A stretch of DNA of 64,000 nt from Parahaliea aestuarii (GTDB lineage: Bacteria > Pseudomonadota > Gammaproteobacteria > Pseudomonadales > Halieaceae), in contig NZ_VRYZ01000006.1 of the NCBI RefSeq assembly GCF_008064635.1, positions 186,001 through 250,000 on the forward strand, written 5' to 3'. This document shows, piece after piece, positions 10,169 to 19,154 of the stretch. The position numbers and the translations under genes are program-made. Under the pieces are notes generated by a model. It was not told where the DNA came from, did no database searches, and worked only from the letters and a program-made list of their open reading frames with translations. Numbering within the stretch: position 1 is the stretch's first letter; each line of letters starts with the position of its first letter.

Positions 10169-11239
10169 TCAGGCCACCGCCTCCAACACCATATTGGTCG
10201 GCGTCTCCGTCGCCCGCCGTACCTGACTGAACCCCGCTTCGTTCAACACCTCGGTAAGGCGCTTCTGCCCCGCCTGGGCTCCCAGCCCCAGCCCAACCGC
10301 CTGGGCCTTCGACGTGGGCACACAGATGGTGGTGGAAAAGCCGTAGAAAATGCCTGAGAGCAGGTTGAGGTTCTCCGCCAGGTTGTCGCCCGCCATCGGC
10401 TCCACCAGCATGAAGGTGCCGCCGGGCTTGAGCAGCCGGTGGATGTGCCGGGCCGCACCAACCGGGTCCCCCATGTCGTGCAGGGCGTCGAAGATGCACA
10501 CCAGGTCGTAGTCGCCGGCACCGGGTATGTCGGTGGCGGCACAGCAGTCGAAGCTGAGGTTGGGCAGCCCCGCCGCGGAGGCGCGCTGTTTCGCCGTGTC
10601 GATGGAGGGGCCGTGAAAATCAAAGCCGAATACCTGGGTATTGGGATAGGACTGGGCCAGCAGTTGTGACGAGGAGCCCAGCCCGCAGCCGATATCGGCT
10701 ACCCGGGCGCCGGCTTTCAGTTTGTCTTCTACTCCCTGCAGGGCCGGTATCCAGTGGCTGACCAGGTTGCTGACATAGCCCGGGCGGAAGAAACGGTCAG
10801 TGCCACAGAAGCAGCAGGTGTGGTGCTCGCCCCAGGGTCGGCCGCGGCCGCTGCGGAACACGTCCAGCGCCGTATCGTGGGTCGCATACTGGGCCACAAC
10901 GGCCTGGAAAAAGCCCTGCATACAGGTCGGCTCGCCCTCGTGGGCAAACAGCGCCGCCTGCTCGGGGCTGAGGGAGAAGGTGTCGCTGTCGGCGTCGTAG
11001 TTCACGTAGCCAAACGCCGCGTTGGCGCTAAGCCATTCGCGCAGGTAGCGCGCATCCACGCCAGTGCGGTCGGCCAGGGCCTCGTGGCCGATATTGCCGC
11101 TCTCCTCCAGCGCCTTGTAGATACCGCTCTGGTCACCGATGTAGGCCATGAACAGCCCCATGGCCCCACCCACGTCGCCGAGCACCTTGCCGAACAACTG
11201 CTCGAACTTTGCTTCGTCAAATCCCGCTACCGCTGTCAT
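10169..11239 (-). CDS. Class I SAM-dependent methyltransferase with N-terminal winged helix
   Basis: A 356-residue protein. The first part is a winged-helix-like domain (HEALADRTGVDARYLREWLSAN at about 50-71), as in Rv2258c-type methyltransferases. The second is a Rossmann SAM fold with motif I VADIGCGLGSSS near residue 181, an acidic strand end (VFGFDFHG) and LLKPGGTFMLVEPM. The ATG at 11239 has GAGG eight bases upstream; the longer frame to 11473 would add 78 residues crossing an RND-terminator hairpin. The substrate is unknown. A cysteine-rich THTCCFCG-like stretch (HHTCCFCG) near residue 145 could bind metal. Confidence 0.82.
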   Translation of the reverse strand: MTAVAGFDEAKFEQLFGKVLGDVGGAMGLFMAYIGDQSGIYKALEESGNIGHEALADRTGVDARYLREWLSANAAFGYVNYDADSDTFSLSPEQAALFAHEGEPTCMQGFFQAVVAQYATHDTALDVFRSGRGRPWGEHHTCCFCGTDRFFRPGYVSNLVSHWIPALQGVEDKLKAGARVADIGCGLGSSSQLLAQSYPNTQVFGFDFHGPSIDTAKQRASAAGLPNLSFDCCAATDIPGAGDYDLVCIFDALHDMGDPVGAARHIHRLLKPGGTFMLVEPMAGDNLAENLNLLSGIFYGFSTTICVPTSKAQAVGLGLGAQAGQKRLTEVLNEAGFSQVRRATETPTNMVLEAVA

Positions 11240-11397
11240 GGCTGCCACCTCTGTTTCGGTTGTGGAACAAAAACACCCCTCCGCTCCCAGCGGGACGAAA
11301 GACTCGGACGACATGAAACCGGATCGGGAACAGACAGTTCCCGGTGATTGCGCAGCTTCGCTCCGGAAAAGCGGCTTTACGCCTGAACTATAGTCGA

Positions 11398-11418
11398 GCG
11401 CGGGAAATTTGCCCGCGC
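11398..11418 (-). terminator. Hairpin immediately after the RND pump gene
   Basis: GCGCGGG, spacer AAATTTG, CCCGCGC. It starts three bases beyond the pump stop codon on the minus strand. No T run follows, so it may be a weak terminator or an mRNA-stabilising stem rather than a full intrinsic terminator. Confidence 0.4.
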
Positions 11419-11420
11419 GT

Positions 11421-14400
11421 TCAGACCGCGGGCTCCGCCAGGGCCTGACGGCGCCTGGACAGGCGTTGCGCAACCTGTTCCCCCATCAGGTAGAGGCAGG
11501 GCACCAGCAGCAGTGTGATCCCGGTTGCAAAGAGCACACCGAAGGCGAGCGAGGTCACCATGGGAATCAGGAACTGCGCCTGCACGCTGGTCTCGGACAT
11601 GATCGGCACCAGGCCGATGAACGTCGTCAGCGAGGTCAGGATAATGGGGCGGAAGCGGTCCTGGCCGCCCTGCAGCAGCGACTCCCTCACGCCGTGCCCG
11701 GCCGCGCGCAACTGGTTGATGCGATCAATCAGCACCAGGTTGTCGTTCACCACCACGCCGGCGCAGGCGATCACCCCCAGCAGTGAGAACATGCTGATCT
11801 GCCAGTCGAGAATCAGGTGGCCAAAAATGGCCCCCATCACTCCGAAGGGCACCGCGGTCAGCACCAGCAGGGGCTGGAAGTAGGAACGGAAGGGGATGGC
11901 CATCAGGGCATAGATCACCAGCATGGCCAGCGCCGTGTACTTGAGCATGGCGTCCATGAAGGCGCCCTCTTCTTCCAGTTCACCATCCAGCGCCAGGCTC
12001 AGGCCCGGGTAACGCTGCTGCCACTGGGGCAGGTAGCGCTGCACGATGTCGTCGACCACGGCCCGCGGGTCCGAGCTGCCCTCCGCCACGTCGGCGCTGA
12101 CTTCCAGGGTGCGCTTGCGGTTGAGGCGCTCGATAGTCATGTAGCCCGGCTCGAAGCGCATCTCCGCCACCGTGGCAAAGGGGACTTCGGCCCCGGCCGG
12201 CGTGCGCACCCGCATATCCTGCAGGTTGGCGACGGAAATGCGCTCCTCCTCCGGGTAACGCACCATCACCCGCACATCCTCCTTGGTGCGGGGGATGCGC
12301 TGGGCCTCGGCGCCGTGAAAGGCCTCGCGCACCTGCCGCGCCAGACTCGCCAGGGTAATACCGAGGTTTTCCGCGGCGGGCTTGAGTGCCAGCACGATTT
12401 CCTGGCGCGGCGCCTGCAGGCTGTCGTTGACGTTGTAGACGCCGGGATAGCTCTCCAGCAACTGGCGCAACTCCTCCGACACCGCATTGAGACTGGCCAC
12501 CTCCGGCGCCGCCAGCACCAGGCGGATGGGCTTGCCGCGCTCATTGATGGTGTAGTCGAGCTTGAAGTCTTCCACCGGGCCGAGATCGCCGATGGCCTCG
12601 CGCCAGTCGCGCGACAGGACCGCGGTGTCCACCTGGTCCGACAGCGTCTCCATTACCACTTTGATGGTGTTCTCATTGGCGCGGGAATCGATGTGCCCGA
12701 TCACCGCCTCGCCGCCGTAGGCCGGGTCGGCGTTGTACTCGTCTTTCAGGCGCAGGGCAGCGCCTTCAATCTGGCGTAAAGCGGCGAGGGTGTCGGCAAA
12801 GGCGCCCCCCTCGGCCAGCTCCACCTCGGCATCGACATGATCGGAATTCACCGCCGGGAAAAAACCCGCGCGGATCCAGCCCCCGCCGTAGATCGCCAGG
12901 CTGACCAGCAGCAGACAGAGGAACAAGGCGCTCACCAGCACATTGCTGCGCAGGCAGCGTTCGAGGAAGGGGCGGTAGCGGGTTGCAGCAAACTGCGTCA
13001 TGCCATCGGCACAGCGCAGGCGCAGTGACTCCAGCCTGCGCAGCGCGGCGAAGCGGCTGGGGCGCGGCGGCCGCATGTGGGCCAGGTGCGGCGGCAGAAT
13101 CAGCAGGCACTCCACCAGCGAAAAGCTGAGAGCAATGATCACCACCGCCGGAATCGCGAAGGCCGCCTGGGCCATTTCCCCGGGCATGAAAAACATCGGC
13201 ACAAAGAAAATCATGGTGCTGATAACCGCGAACATCACCGGCTTGATCACGCTCTGGGCGCCACTCAGGGCACCGCTGGCGCCGCCCTCGCCCGCGCTCT
13301 GGCGTGAGTGGATGGCCTCGCCGACGATAATCGCGTCGTCCACCACGATGCCCAGGATCAGCAGGAAGGCAAACAGGGAGATCATGTTGAGGCTGATCCC
13401 GGTGTACTGCAGCAGGAACAGGGTGCCCATGAAGGACACGCCGATACCCACGCAGACCCACAGCGCCAGCAGCGGGCGCAGGAACAGCACCAGCACTGCA
13501 AACACCAGCGCCAGGCCGCCGATACCGTTCTTCAGCAGGGTGTCCACCCGCCCCTTGAAGGGCTCGGAGGAATCGCGCCACATCACCAGTTCAACACCCT
13601 CGGGGAGGCCGGCGCGCGTCGCCTCCACCCACTGCTTTACGGTGTCCGATGTCGCCAGGGTGTTGGGGTGGGAGGTGACGAACACATGCAGGTTGAGCGA
13701 TGGCTTGTCGTTGAAGCGGTTGCGGACGTCCACATCCTGGAAGCCGTCGACGATGGTGGCCACCTCGCCCAGCAGCACCTGGGTGCCGTCGCGACGGCTG
13801 AGCAGGGGAATACGGGCGAAGTCGGCGCCGGTGTAGGCCTGGCCGCGGGTCTGCAGGCGGATATCGCCGCCGGCGTCCTTGATGGCACCCGCCGGCAGGT
13901 TGAGGGAGGCGGCGCGAATGGCGCTGGCCACATCGTCGAAGGTGAGACCGTAGCGGCGCAGTGTGACTTCGGAAATTTCCACCGCCAGTTCGAAGGGCCG
14001 CGGCGTATCCAGTTCCACCACCGAGACATTGGGCTGGGCGGAAAGGTCGTCCCGCAGGCGTTCGCCCAGCTCTTTCAGGCCGCGCTCGCCGATATCCCCC
14101 GCCAGCGTGACGATGGCCATATGGTGGCGGAAGGCCATTTCCGTCACTACCGGGCGTTCGGCATCCACCGGGAAAGTATTGATGGCATCGACCCGGGTTT
14201 TCACCTCGGCGGTCAGGCGCTGCATGTCATAGCCGGGCTCCGCCTCGACCACCACGGTGCCCATGCCTTCCCGCGCTTCAGAGCGAATTTCCTTCACCCC
14301 GGTGAGGTCGTGCACGGCCTCTTCGATGCGCAGGCAGATCTGCTCTTCCACTTCGCTGGGGCCAGCCCCGGGATAGGACAGACTGACGCGCACCTGGTTG

Positions 14401-14531
14401 ATTTCGAATTCCGGGAAGAACTGCTTTTCCAGTGCCGGGATGCCCCACAGGCCACCTACCACCAGAAACACCATCAGCAGATTGGCGGCGATGGGGTTGT
14501 GTATGAACCAGCGCACGGGCCCGTTCATCAT
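11421..14531 (-). CDS. RND-family efflux transporter permease
   Basis: Proton-driven inner-membrane pump of the AcrB/HAE superfamily, 1036 residues, expected to work as a trimer with the adaptor encoded just upstream. It has the N-terminal helix followed by a large periplasmic loop, the helix-4 acid pair in LGIVVDDAIIVGEAI near residue 400, and two homologous halves. In the second half the helix-10 position where AcrB has a lysine reads GVVVNDNLVLIDRIN, a substitution I recall from a subgroup of AcrB-like pumps. The start overlaps the adaptor stop codon as TGATG. Substrates cannot be inferred. Confidence 0.93.
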   Translation of the reverse strand: MMNGPVRWFIHNPIAANLLMVFLVVGGLWGIPALEKQFFPEFEINQVRVSLSYPGAGPSEVEEQICLRIEEAVHDLTGVKEIRSEAREGMGTVVVEAEPGYDMQRLTAEVKTRVDAINTFPVDAERPVVTEMAFRHHMAIVTLAGDIGERGLKELGERLRDDLSAQPNVSVVELDTPRPFELAVEISEVTLRRYGLTFDDVASAIRAASLNLPAGAIKDAGGDIRLQTRGQAYTGADFARIPLLSRRDGTQVLLGEVATIVDGFQDVDVRNRFNDKPSLNLHVFVTSHPNTLATSDTVKQWVEATRAGLPEGVELVMWRDSSEPFKGRVDTLLKNGIGGLALVFAVLVLFLRPLLALWVCVGIGVSFMGTLFLLQYTGISLNMISLFAFLLILGIVVDDAIIVGEAIHSRQSAGEGGASGALSGAQSVIKPVMFAVISTMIFFVPMFFMPGEMAQAAFAIPAVVIIALSFSLVECLLILPPHLAHMRPPRPSRFAALRRLESLRLRCADGMTQFAATRYRPFLERCLRSNVLVSALFLCLLLVSLAIYGGGWIRAGFFPAVNSDHVDAEVELAEGGAFADTLAALRQIEGAALRLKDEYNADPAYGGEAVIGHIDSRANENTIKVVMETLSDQVDTAVLSRDWREAIGDLGPVEDFKLDYTINERGKPIRLVLAAPEVASLNAVSEELRQLLESYPGVYNVNDSLQAPRQEIVLALKPAAENLGITLASLARQVREAFHGAEAQRIPRTKEDVRVMVRYPEEERISVANLQDMRVRTPAGAEVPFATVAEMRFEPGYMTIERLNRKRTLEVSADVAEGSSDPRAVVDDIVQRYLPQWQQRYPGLSLALDGELEEEGAFMDAMLKYTALAMLVIYALMAIPFRSYFQPLLVLTAVPFGVMGAIFGHLILDWQISMFSLLGVIACAGVVVNDNLVLIDRINQLRAAGHGVRESLLQGGQDRFRPIILTSLTTFIGLVPIMSETSVQAQFLIPMVTSLAFGVLFATGITLLLVPCLYLMGEQVAQRLSRRRQALAEPAV

Positions 14532-15727
14532 CAGTATTCCACTTCCGCCACACTGCTGACTTCGCGCGCCGAGACCTGCGCACCAGCGGTGACATTGGGC
14601 GCCTGGTGTACGATGACCCGGTCGCCCCTTTGCAGCCCCTGCACCCAGACCTGGCGGGTATCGCCCTGCAATACCTGCACCGCCACCAGCCGGGTGCGCT
14701 CGCGCGCGTCCACCACCAGCACGCTGTCATCGTTGCGCAGGGCGCTGCGCGGCAACACGCTCACCTGGGGCATGCTGCGGCCCTCTATCGTGGCGTGCAC
14801 AAAGAGACCCGGCGCCAGTGGCGGACGCTGGCTGCCGGGCTCGCGGGCAAAGGGGTCGCGCACTTCCGCCACCGCGTAGACCACACGGCTGTCGACATCG
14901 ATGCTGGCGTTGGTGCGCACGATGCTGCCCTGCCACTGCCACTGGCGACTGCCAAAGCGCGCTTCGAGCGTCACCGCTACCGGCGGCGCGGCAGACTCCT
15001 GCTCGCCGGCGTAAGTCAGGGGCAGGTCCAGCAGTGTGACCTGGCGGTCCGTCAGGGGCAGTCGCACCTGCACGACATCGGTGGCGTAGGCCTCGGCCAC
15101 CACCGCGCCTGGCGCCAGGTACTGTCCAACACCCACGTGCCTGGTGCTGATGCGCCCGTTAAAGGGCAAGCTGATACGGGTGCGCTCAAGATCCAGTTCG
15201 GCGGCCCGCAGATCCGCCCTGGCGCCCTCCAGCGCGGCTTCGGCGGCGGCGATCTGGGGTTCGCGCAAAAACAGGGCATTGGCCTCCACCGTACCGAGAT
15301 CGCGCCACTCGCGCCGGGCCTGGCGGGCGCGGCCGCGCTCCTCCGCCAGACGCTGTTCTGCAGCCGCCACCTGGGAGCGGGCGCGTACGATCGCCAGGTT
15401 GAAATCCGCGTCTTCTATGCGCAGCAACTCGTCCCCCGCACGAAAGAAACCGCCGTCGGCAAAGCCCGGGGAGATAGCTTCCACCCGCCCGGCAACCTGG
15501 CTTACCAGGCTCACCATGTGCAGGGGCTCCACGGTGCCCTGGGTAGTAACGGCGATGGCGCGGGCAGCGGGTTCCACCGCGATTACATCCACCGCGGGGG
15601 GCGGCAGCCGGGCGGGCGCCTCCGGCTGGGGAGCCGGCTTGCCCACCAGCAATAGCCAGGATACGCCGACGCCGGCGACCAGTGCCAGGGCGGTCCACAG
15701 GGCCTGTTTGCGACCGGAAAGACTCAT
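14531..15727 (-). CDS. RND efflux periplasmic adaptor (membrane fusion protein)
   Basis: A 398-residue HlyD/AcrA-type adaptor that bridges the pump to an outer-membrane channel. It has an N-terminal membrane anchor (WTALALVAGVGVSWLLLVG, about residues 11-29), a lipoyl/barrel-sandwich half-motif VSLVSQVAGRVEAISPG, a coiled coil rich in Ala/Glu/Arg (about 105-180), and a beta-barrel region beginning RISLPFNGRISTRHV. The ATG at 15727 is chosen because the anchor follows directly. No outer-membrane channel gene lies beside the pair, so a TolC-like protein elsewhere is presumed. Confidence 0.92.
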   Translation of the reverse strand: MSLSGRKQALWTALALVAGVGVSWLLLVGKPAPQPEAPARLPPPAVDVIAVEPAARAIAVTTQGTVEPLHMVSLVSQVAGRVEAISPGFADGGFFRAGDELLRIEDADFNLAIVRARSQVAAAEQRLAEERGRARQARREWRDLGTVEANALFLREPQIAAAEAALEGARADLRAAELDLERTRISLPFNGRISTRHVGVGQYLAPGAVVAEAYATDVVQVRLPLTDRQVTLLDLPLTYAGEQESAAPPVAVTLEARFGSRQWQWQGSIVRTNASIDVDSRVVYAVAEVRDPFAREPGSQRPPLAPGLFVHATIEGRSMPQVSVLPRSALRNDDSVLVVDARERTRLVAVQVLQGDTRQVWVQGLQRGDRVIVHQAPNVTAGAQVSAREVSSVAEVEY

Positions 15728-15924
15728 GCCGGTTCCTTGCTTGTCGGTAATGACTGCACTGTGCGTCCCGGGGCTGAACCCTTGCTGAATGCGGCGGGCG
15801 GGAAACATTCACCGCCTGTCAGGAATGGACAACATTCTAGTATGTTTATTCTAATTTTCTTACGTAGTCTGACGGCCAATGGATGAGTGTTCTCATCCCC
15901 GACACCACACTGAGGAGTTGAGAC

Positions 15925-16500
15925 ATGGCCGAACAAACCAAAGCTGCCGCCCCCAAGACCAAGGCTGCCCCCAAACGCAAAGCCGCCACCGCCAAGGCTC
16001 CGGCCAAGCGCAAGGCCGCTGCCAAGCGCAAGAGCCCGGCCGCCAAATCCACCGTGCGCTCCAACGTGCGCAAGGTCGAGAACAAGGCCGCCGCCTACGA
16101 GCGCGACGTGCGCAAGGCTGCCCGCAAAGCGGAAAAGGAACTCGAGAAAGAGTACGATGCCGCCGAGAAGTCAGTGAAAAAATACGCCAGGCTCGCCCAG
16201 GAAAACAGCCGCAAGGCCTTCCTCGCCAGCCTCGGTTTCTACGGCAAGGCCTACGACCAGGCCCAGGAACAGTTCGGCAGCCTGCAGGAGCGCATGGAAA
16301 CCCGTCGCGCCAAGGCCTCCGAGGTTTACGCCGATCTGGTCAAGCGCGGTGAAAAAGTTGAAGCCGACGCCCGCGATGCCATCGACGACATCGAGATCCC
16401 GGCCATCGGCGACCGCAAGGCACTGGAAGCCAAGCTGGCAAAAGCCCGCGCGCGCTTCGAAGAGCTCAAGGGCAGCATCAGCGAGAAATTCGCTGCCTGA
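15925..16500 (+). CDS. Phasin-like protein with N-terminal AlgP/histone-like Lys-Ala tail
   Basis: The 191-residue protein has two parts. Residues 1-45 are a Lys/Ala/Pro-rich segment of short KAAPKRKAA-type repeats resembling the C-terminal tail of AlgP or PhaF. Residues 50-191 are a charged helical region (NVRKVENKAAAYERDVRKAA, later FGSLQERMETRRAKASEVY) of the phasin kind. Phasins coat PHA granules; the basic tail can bind DNA and help distribute granules at division. The order, tail first, is opposite to classical PhaF. GAGG precedes the ATG, a terminator follows, and the next two genes are a second phasin and phaD. The granule role is inferred from context. Confidence 0.65.
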   Translation: MAEQTKAAAPKTKAAPKRKAATAKAPAKRKAAAKRKSPAAKSTVRSNVRKVENKAAAYERDVRKAARKAEKELEKEYDAAEKSVKKYARLAQENSRKAFLASLGFYGKAYDQAQEQFGSLQERMETRRAKASEVYADLVKRGEKVEADARDAIDDIEIPAIGDRKALEAKLAKARARFEELKGSISEKFAA

Positions 16501-16542
16501 AGCAACAGACACATTTGCCCCTGTTCGCAGGGCACTCTTTCC

Positions 16543-16566
16543 GGGGCCGCAAGGCCCCTTTTTTAT
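16543..16566 (+). terminator. Rho-independent terminator after the first phasin-like gene
   Basis: GGGGCC (16543-16548), loop GCAA, GGCCCC (16553-16558) and a run of six Ts. The tetraloop and T tract make this a strong intrinsic terminator, so the second phasin gene should have its own promoter. Confidence 0.9.
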
Positions 16567-16584
16567 GTCCAAGGACGGACGGTA

Positions 16585-16667
16585 GATCGCGAGAGGCATG
16601 GATGCCGGTAGCGATCAATGTACAGGATGTACGGTATGCCGCGGGAGCCATGGAGGGCGGGAGCGGC
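16585..16667. repeat. Intergenic array of short hairpins with GGA apices
   Basis: Three consecutive stems fill most of the gap between the two phasin genes. First, GATCGC (16585-16590) pairs with GCGATC (16611-16616) and encloses GGCAT-GG-ATGCC (16595-16606). Second, GTAC-AGGAT-GTAC spans 16620-16632, with arms that are each self-complementary. Third, GCCGC (16638-16642) pairs with GCGGC (16663-16667) around GCC-ATGGAG-GGC. Each innermost apex contains GGA. No reading frame with a ribosome site is visible. A comparable array occurs near 51.3 kb, which suggests a dispersed non-coding element family. Confidence 0.55.
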
Positions 16668-16765
16668 GTGGTCAAATTCACTGCCCGACTTGATCTGGCC
16701 GCAAATGCACTGTTCCTCCAAAACCTGCTTTAATCCCCCCACACACCTCACAAGGGACAACTGCC

Positions 16766-17239
16766 ATGAGCGACGAAAAAAACAAGGTGGGCGATATCGC
16801 CCGCAATATCTGGCTGGCGGGCGTCGGCGCCTACGGGCGCGCGGTGGACGAAGCCCAGGGGCGCCTGGAGAAAGCCGGAATGGAAACCCCCAAGCTGTTC
16901 CGCGACCTGGTGAAGGCCGGCACCGCGCTGGAAGAGGAAGCCCGCAGCGCCGGCGAGGAAGCGCGCAACTCGGTGGAAGAGCGCATCGCCCGGGTGCGGG
17001 AAAATTTTCGCCTGCAGCGCCAGGGTGATGACCTGGCCGCCCTGCACGACAAAATCGACCGCCTGAGTGCGCAGGTCGCTGCGCTCACCGATGCCCTCGC
17101 GGCAATCAATCCCCCGAAACGAAAGACCGCGGTGAAAAAGAAGGCCGCCCCGGCCAGAAAGGCAGCTGCCAGAAAAGCCGCCGTCAGGAAGACAGCGGCA
17201 AAGAAGGCCGCCGCCAGAAAACGTCCGGCCCGCCGCTGA
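16766..17239 (+). CDS. Phasin family protein (PhaF/PhaI-like) with C-terminal Lys-Ala tail
   Basis: A 157-residue granule-associated protein. The N-terminal phasin domain reads ARNIWLAGVGAYGRAVDEAQ (residues 12-31), the typical opening of PhaI/PhaF proteins. It continues as amphipathic helix to about residue 115, including LAALHDKIDRLSAQVAALTDAL, which looks like a short leucine-zipper-type coiled coil. Residues 118-157 are a KKAAARKAA-type basic tail like that of PhaF, which binds DNA. It is the best phasin candidate in the window. The phaD-like regulator starts nine bases after its stop, so the two genes are probably co-transcribed. Confidence 0.82.
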   Translation: MSDEKNKVGDIARNIWLAGVGAYGRAVDEAQGRLEKAGMETPKLFRDLVKAGTALEEEARSAGEEARNSVEERIARVRENFRLQRQGDDLAALHDKIDRLSAQVAALTDALAAINPPKRKTAVKKKAAPARKAAARKAAVRKTAAKKAAARKRPARR

Positions 17240-17248
17240 TCATCGCGC

Positions 17249-17917
17249 GTGAAAACCCGCGATCGCATTCTGGTGACCAGCCTCGCCCTGTTCAACGAGG
17301 AGGGCGAGGCCCACACCACCACAGTGGATATCGCCAACGAGATGAACATCAGCCCGGGCAATCTCTACTACCACTTCAAGGGCAAGGAGCAGATCATCGC
17401 CGAGCTGTTCCAGCAGTACGAGCTGGCGCTGGGCTCCACTCTGAACGCACCCATCGAGCAGCCTCTATTCGCCGGGCGCGGCGATGTGGAGAGCAACTGG
17501 TACTTCCTCTATGTAGTGATGGAGGAGATGTACCAGTACCGCTTTCTCTACCACAACCTGGATGACATCCTGCAGCGCTACCCGGACATCCGCAAAGGCT
17601 TCCGTCGTCTGGTGCAGCTGAAGCGAGCCGCCCTGGGCGCCATCTGCCAGGCCCTGCTGGAGCAATCGGTTATCGACGCTCGCGGCCAGCAACTGGCCGG
17701 ACTGGTCGACAATATGGCGCTCAGCCTGACCTTCTGGCTCAACTATGACCAGCTGATGCACGGCAGCCGTCCGCCCCAGGTCACCATCCACCAGGGCGTA
17801 CTGCAGCTGATGACCATGGTGGCGCCCTACCTGGGAGATGCTGAGCTCAGCTTTTACCGGGATTGCGAGCAGATCTACGTAAAAATGCTGGAGGATGCGG
17901 AGCCGCCGCAGATCTGA
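17249..17917 (+). CDS. phaD: TetR-family regulator of the PHA cluster (PhaD-like)
   Basis: The 222-residue protein opens MKTRDRILVTSLALFNEEGE with the TetR helix-turn-helix completed by DIANEMNISPGNLYYHFKGKEQII at about residues 31-54. The NISPGNLYYHF wording is characteristic of PhaD, which activates the pha genes in Pseudomonas in response to a CoA intermediate. The C-terminal ligand domain is rich in aromatic residues. The start is GTG at 17249, nine bases after the phasin gene, so regulator and granule protein share a transcript. No PHA synthase gene lies in this window. Confidence 0.8.
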   Translation: MKTRDRILVTSLALFNEEGEAHTTTVDIANEMNISPGNLYYHFKGKEQIIAELFQQYELALGSTLNAPIEQPLFAGRGDVESNWYFLYVVMEEMYQYRFLYHNLDDILQRYPDIRKGFRRLVQLKRAALGAICQALLEQSVIDARGQQLAGLVDNMALSLTFWLNYDQLMHGSRPPQVTIHQGVLQLMTMVAPYLGDAELSFYRDCEQIYVKMLEDAEPPQI

Positions 17918-17926
17918 TAGCGGCCC

Positions 17927-18967
<1,041 letters not shown>

Positions 18968-19154
18968 AGCGATTGCTTGGCACAGGCTGGTTGTGACGCT
19001 CCGATACCGACGTCAGGCGACTGGAAGGAGGGCTAGTGTAATGGCACTGGTCGGAAAAATGCGCCGTGAATAGTAACAATTTCGCAGGCCGGCCATGGCG
19101 CATCAACAGGGCAGATATCACTGTCCGATGTGGTGGCCTCGACTAACCACCACC

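Noticed and set aside
13308-14879. 523-codon open frame on the plus strand
   Set aside because: It lies antisense to the RND pump and adaptor genes, which have clear family motifs; its product is rich in His/Gln/Arg without any recognisable domain, typical of antisense frames in GC-rich DNA.
15925-17239. Horizontally acquired histone-like genes
   Set aside because: The Lys/Ala repeats resemble eukaryotic H1 tails only by composition; AlgP/PhaF-type tails in gammaproteobacteria account for them, and base composition matches the surroundings.
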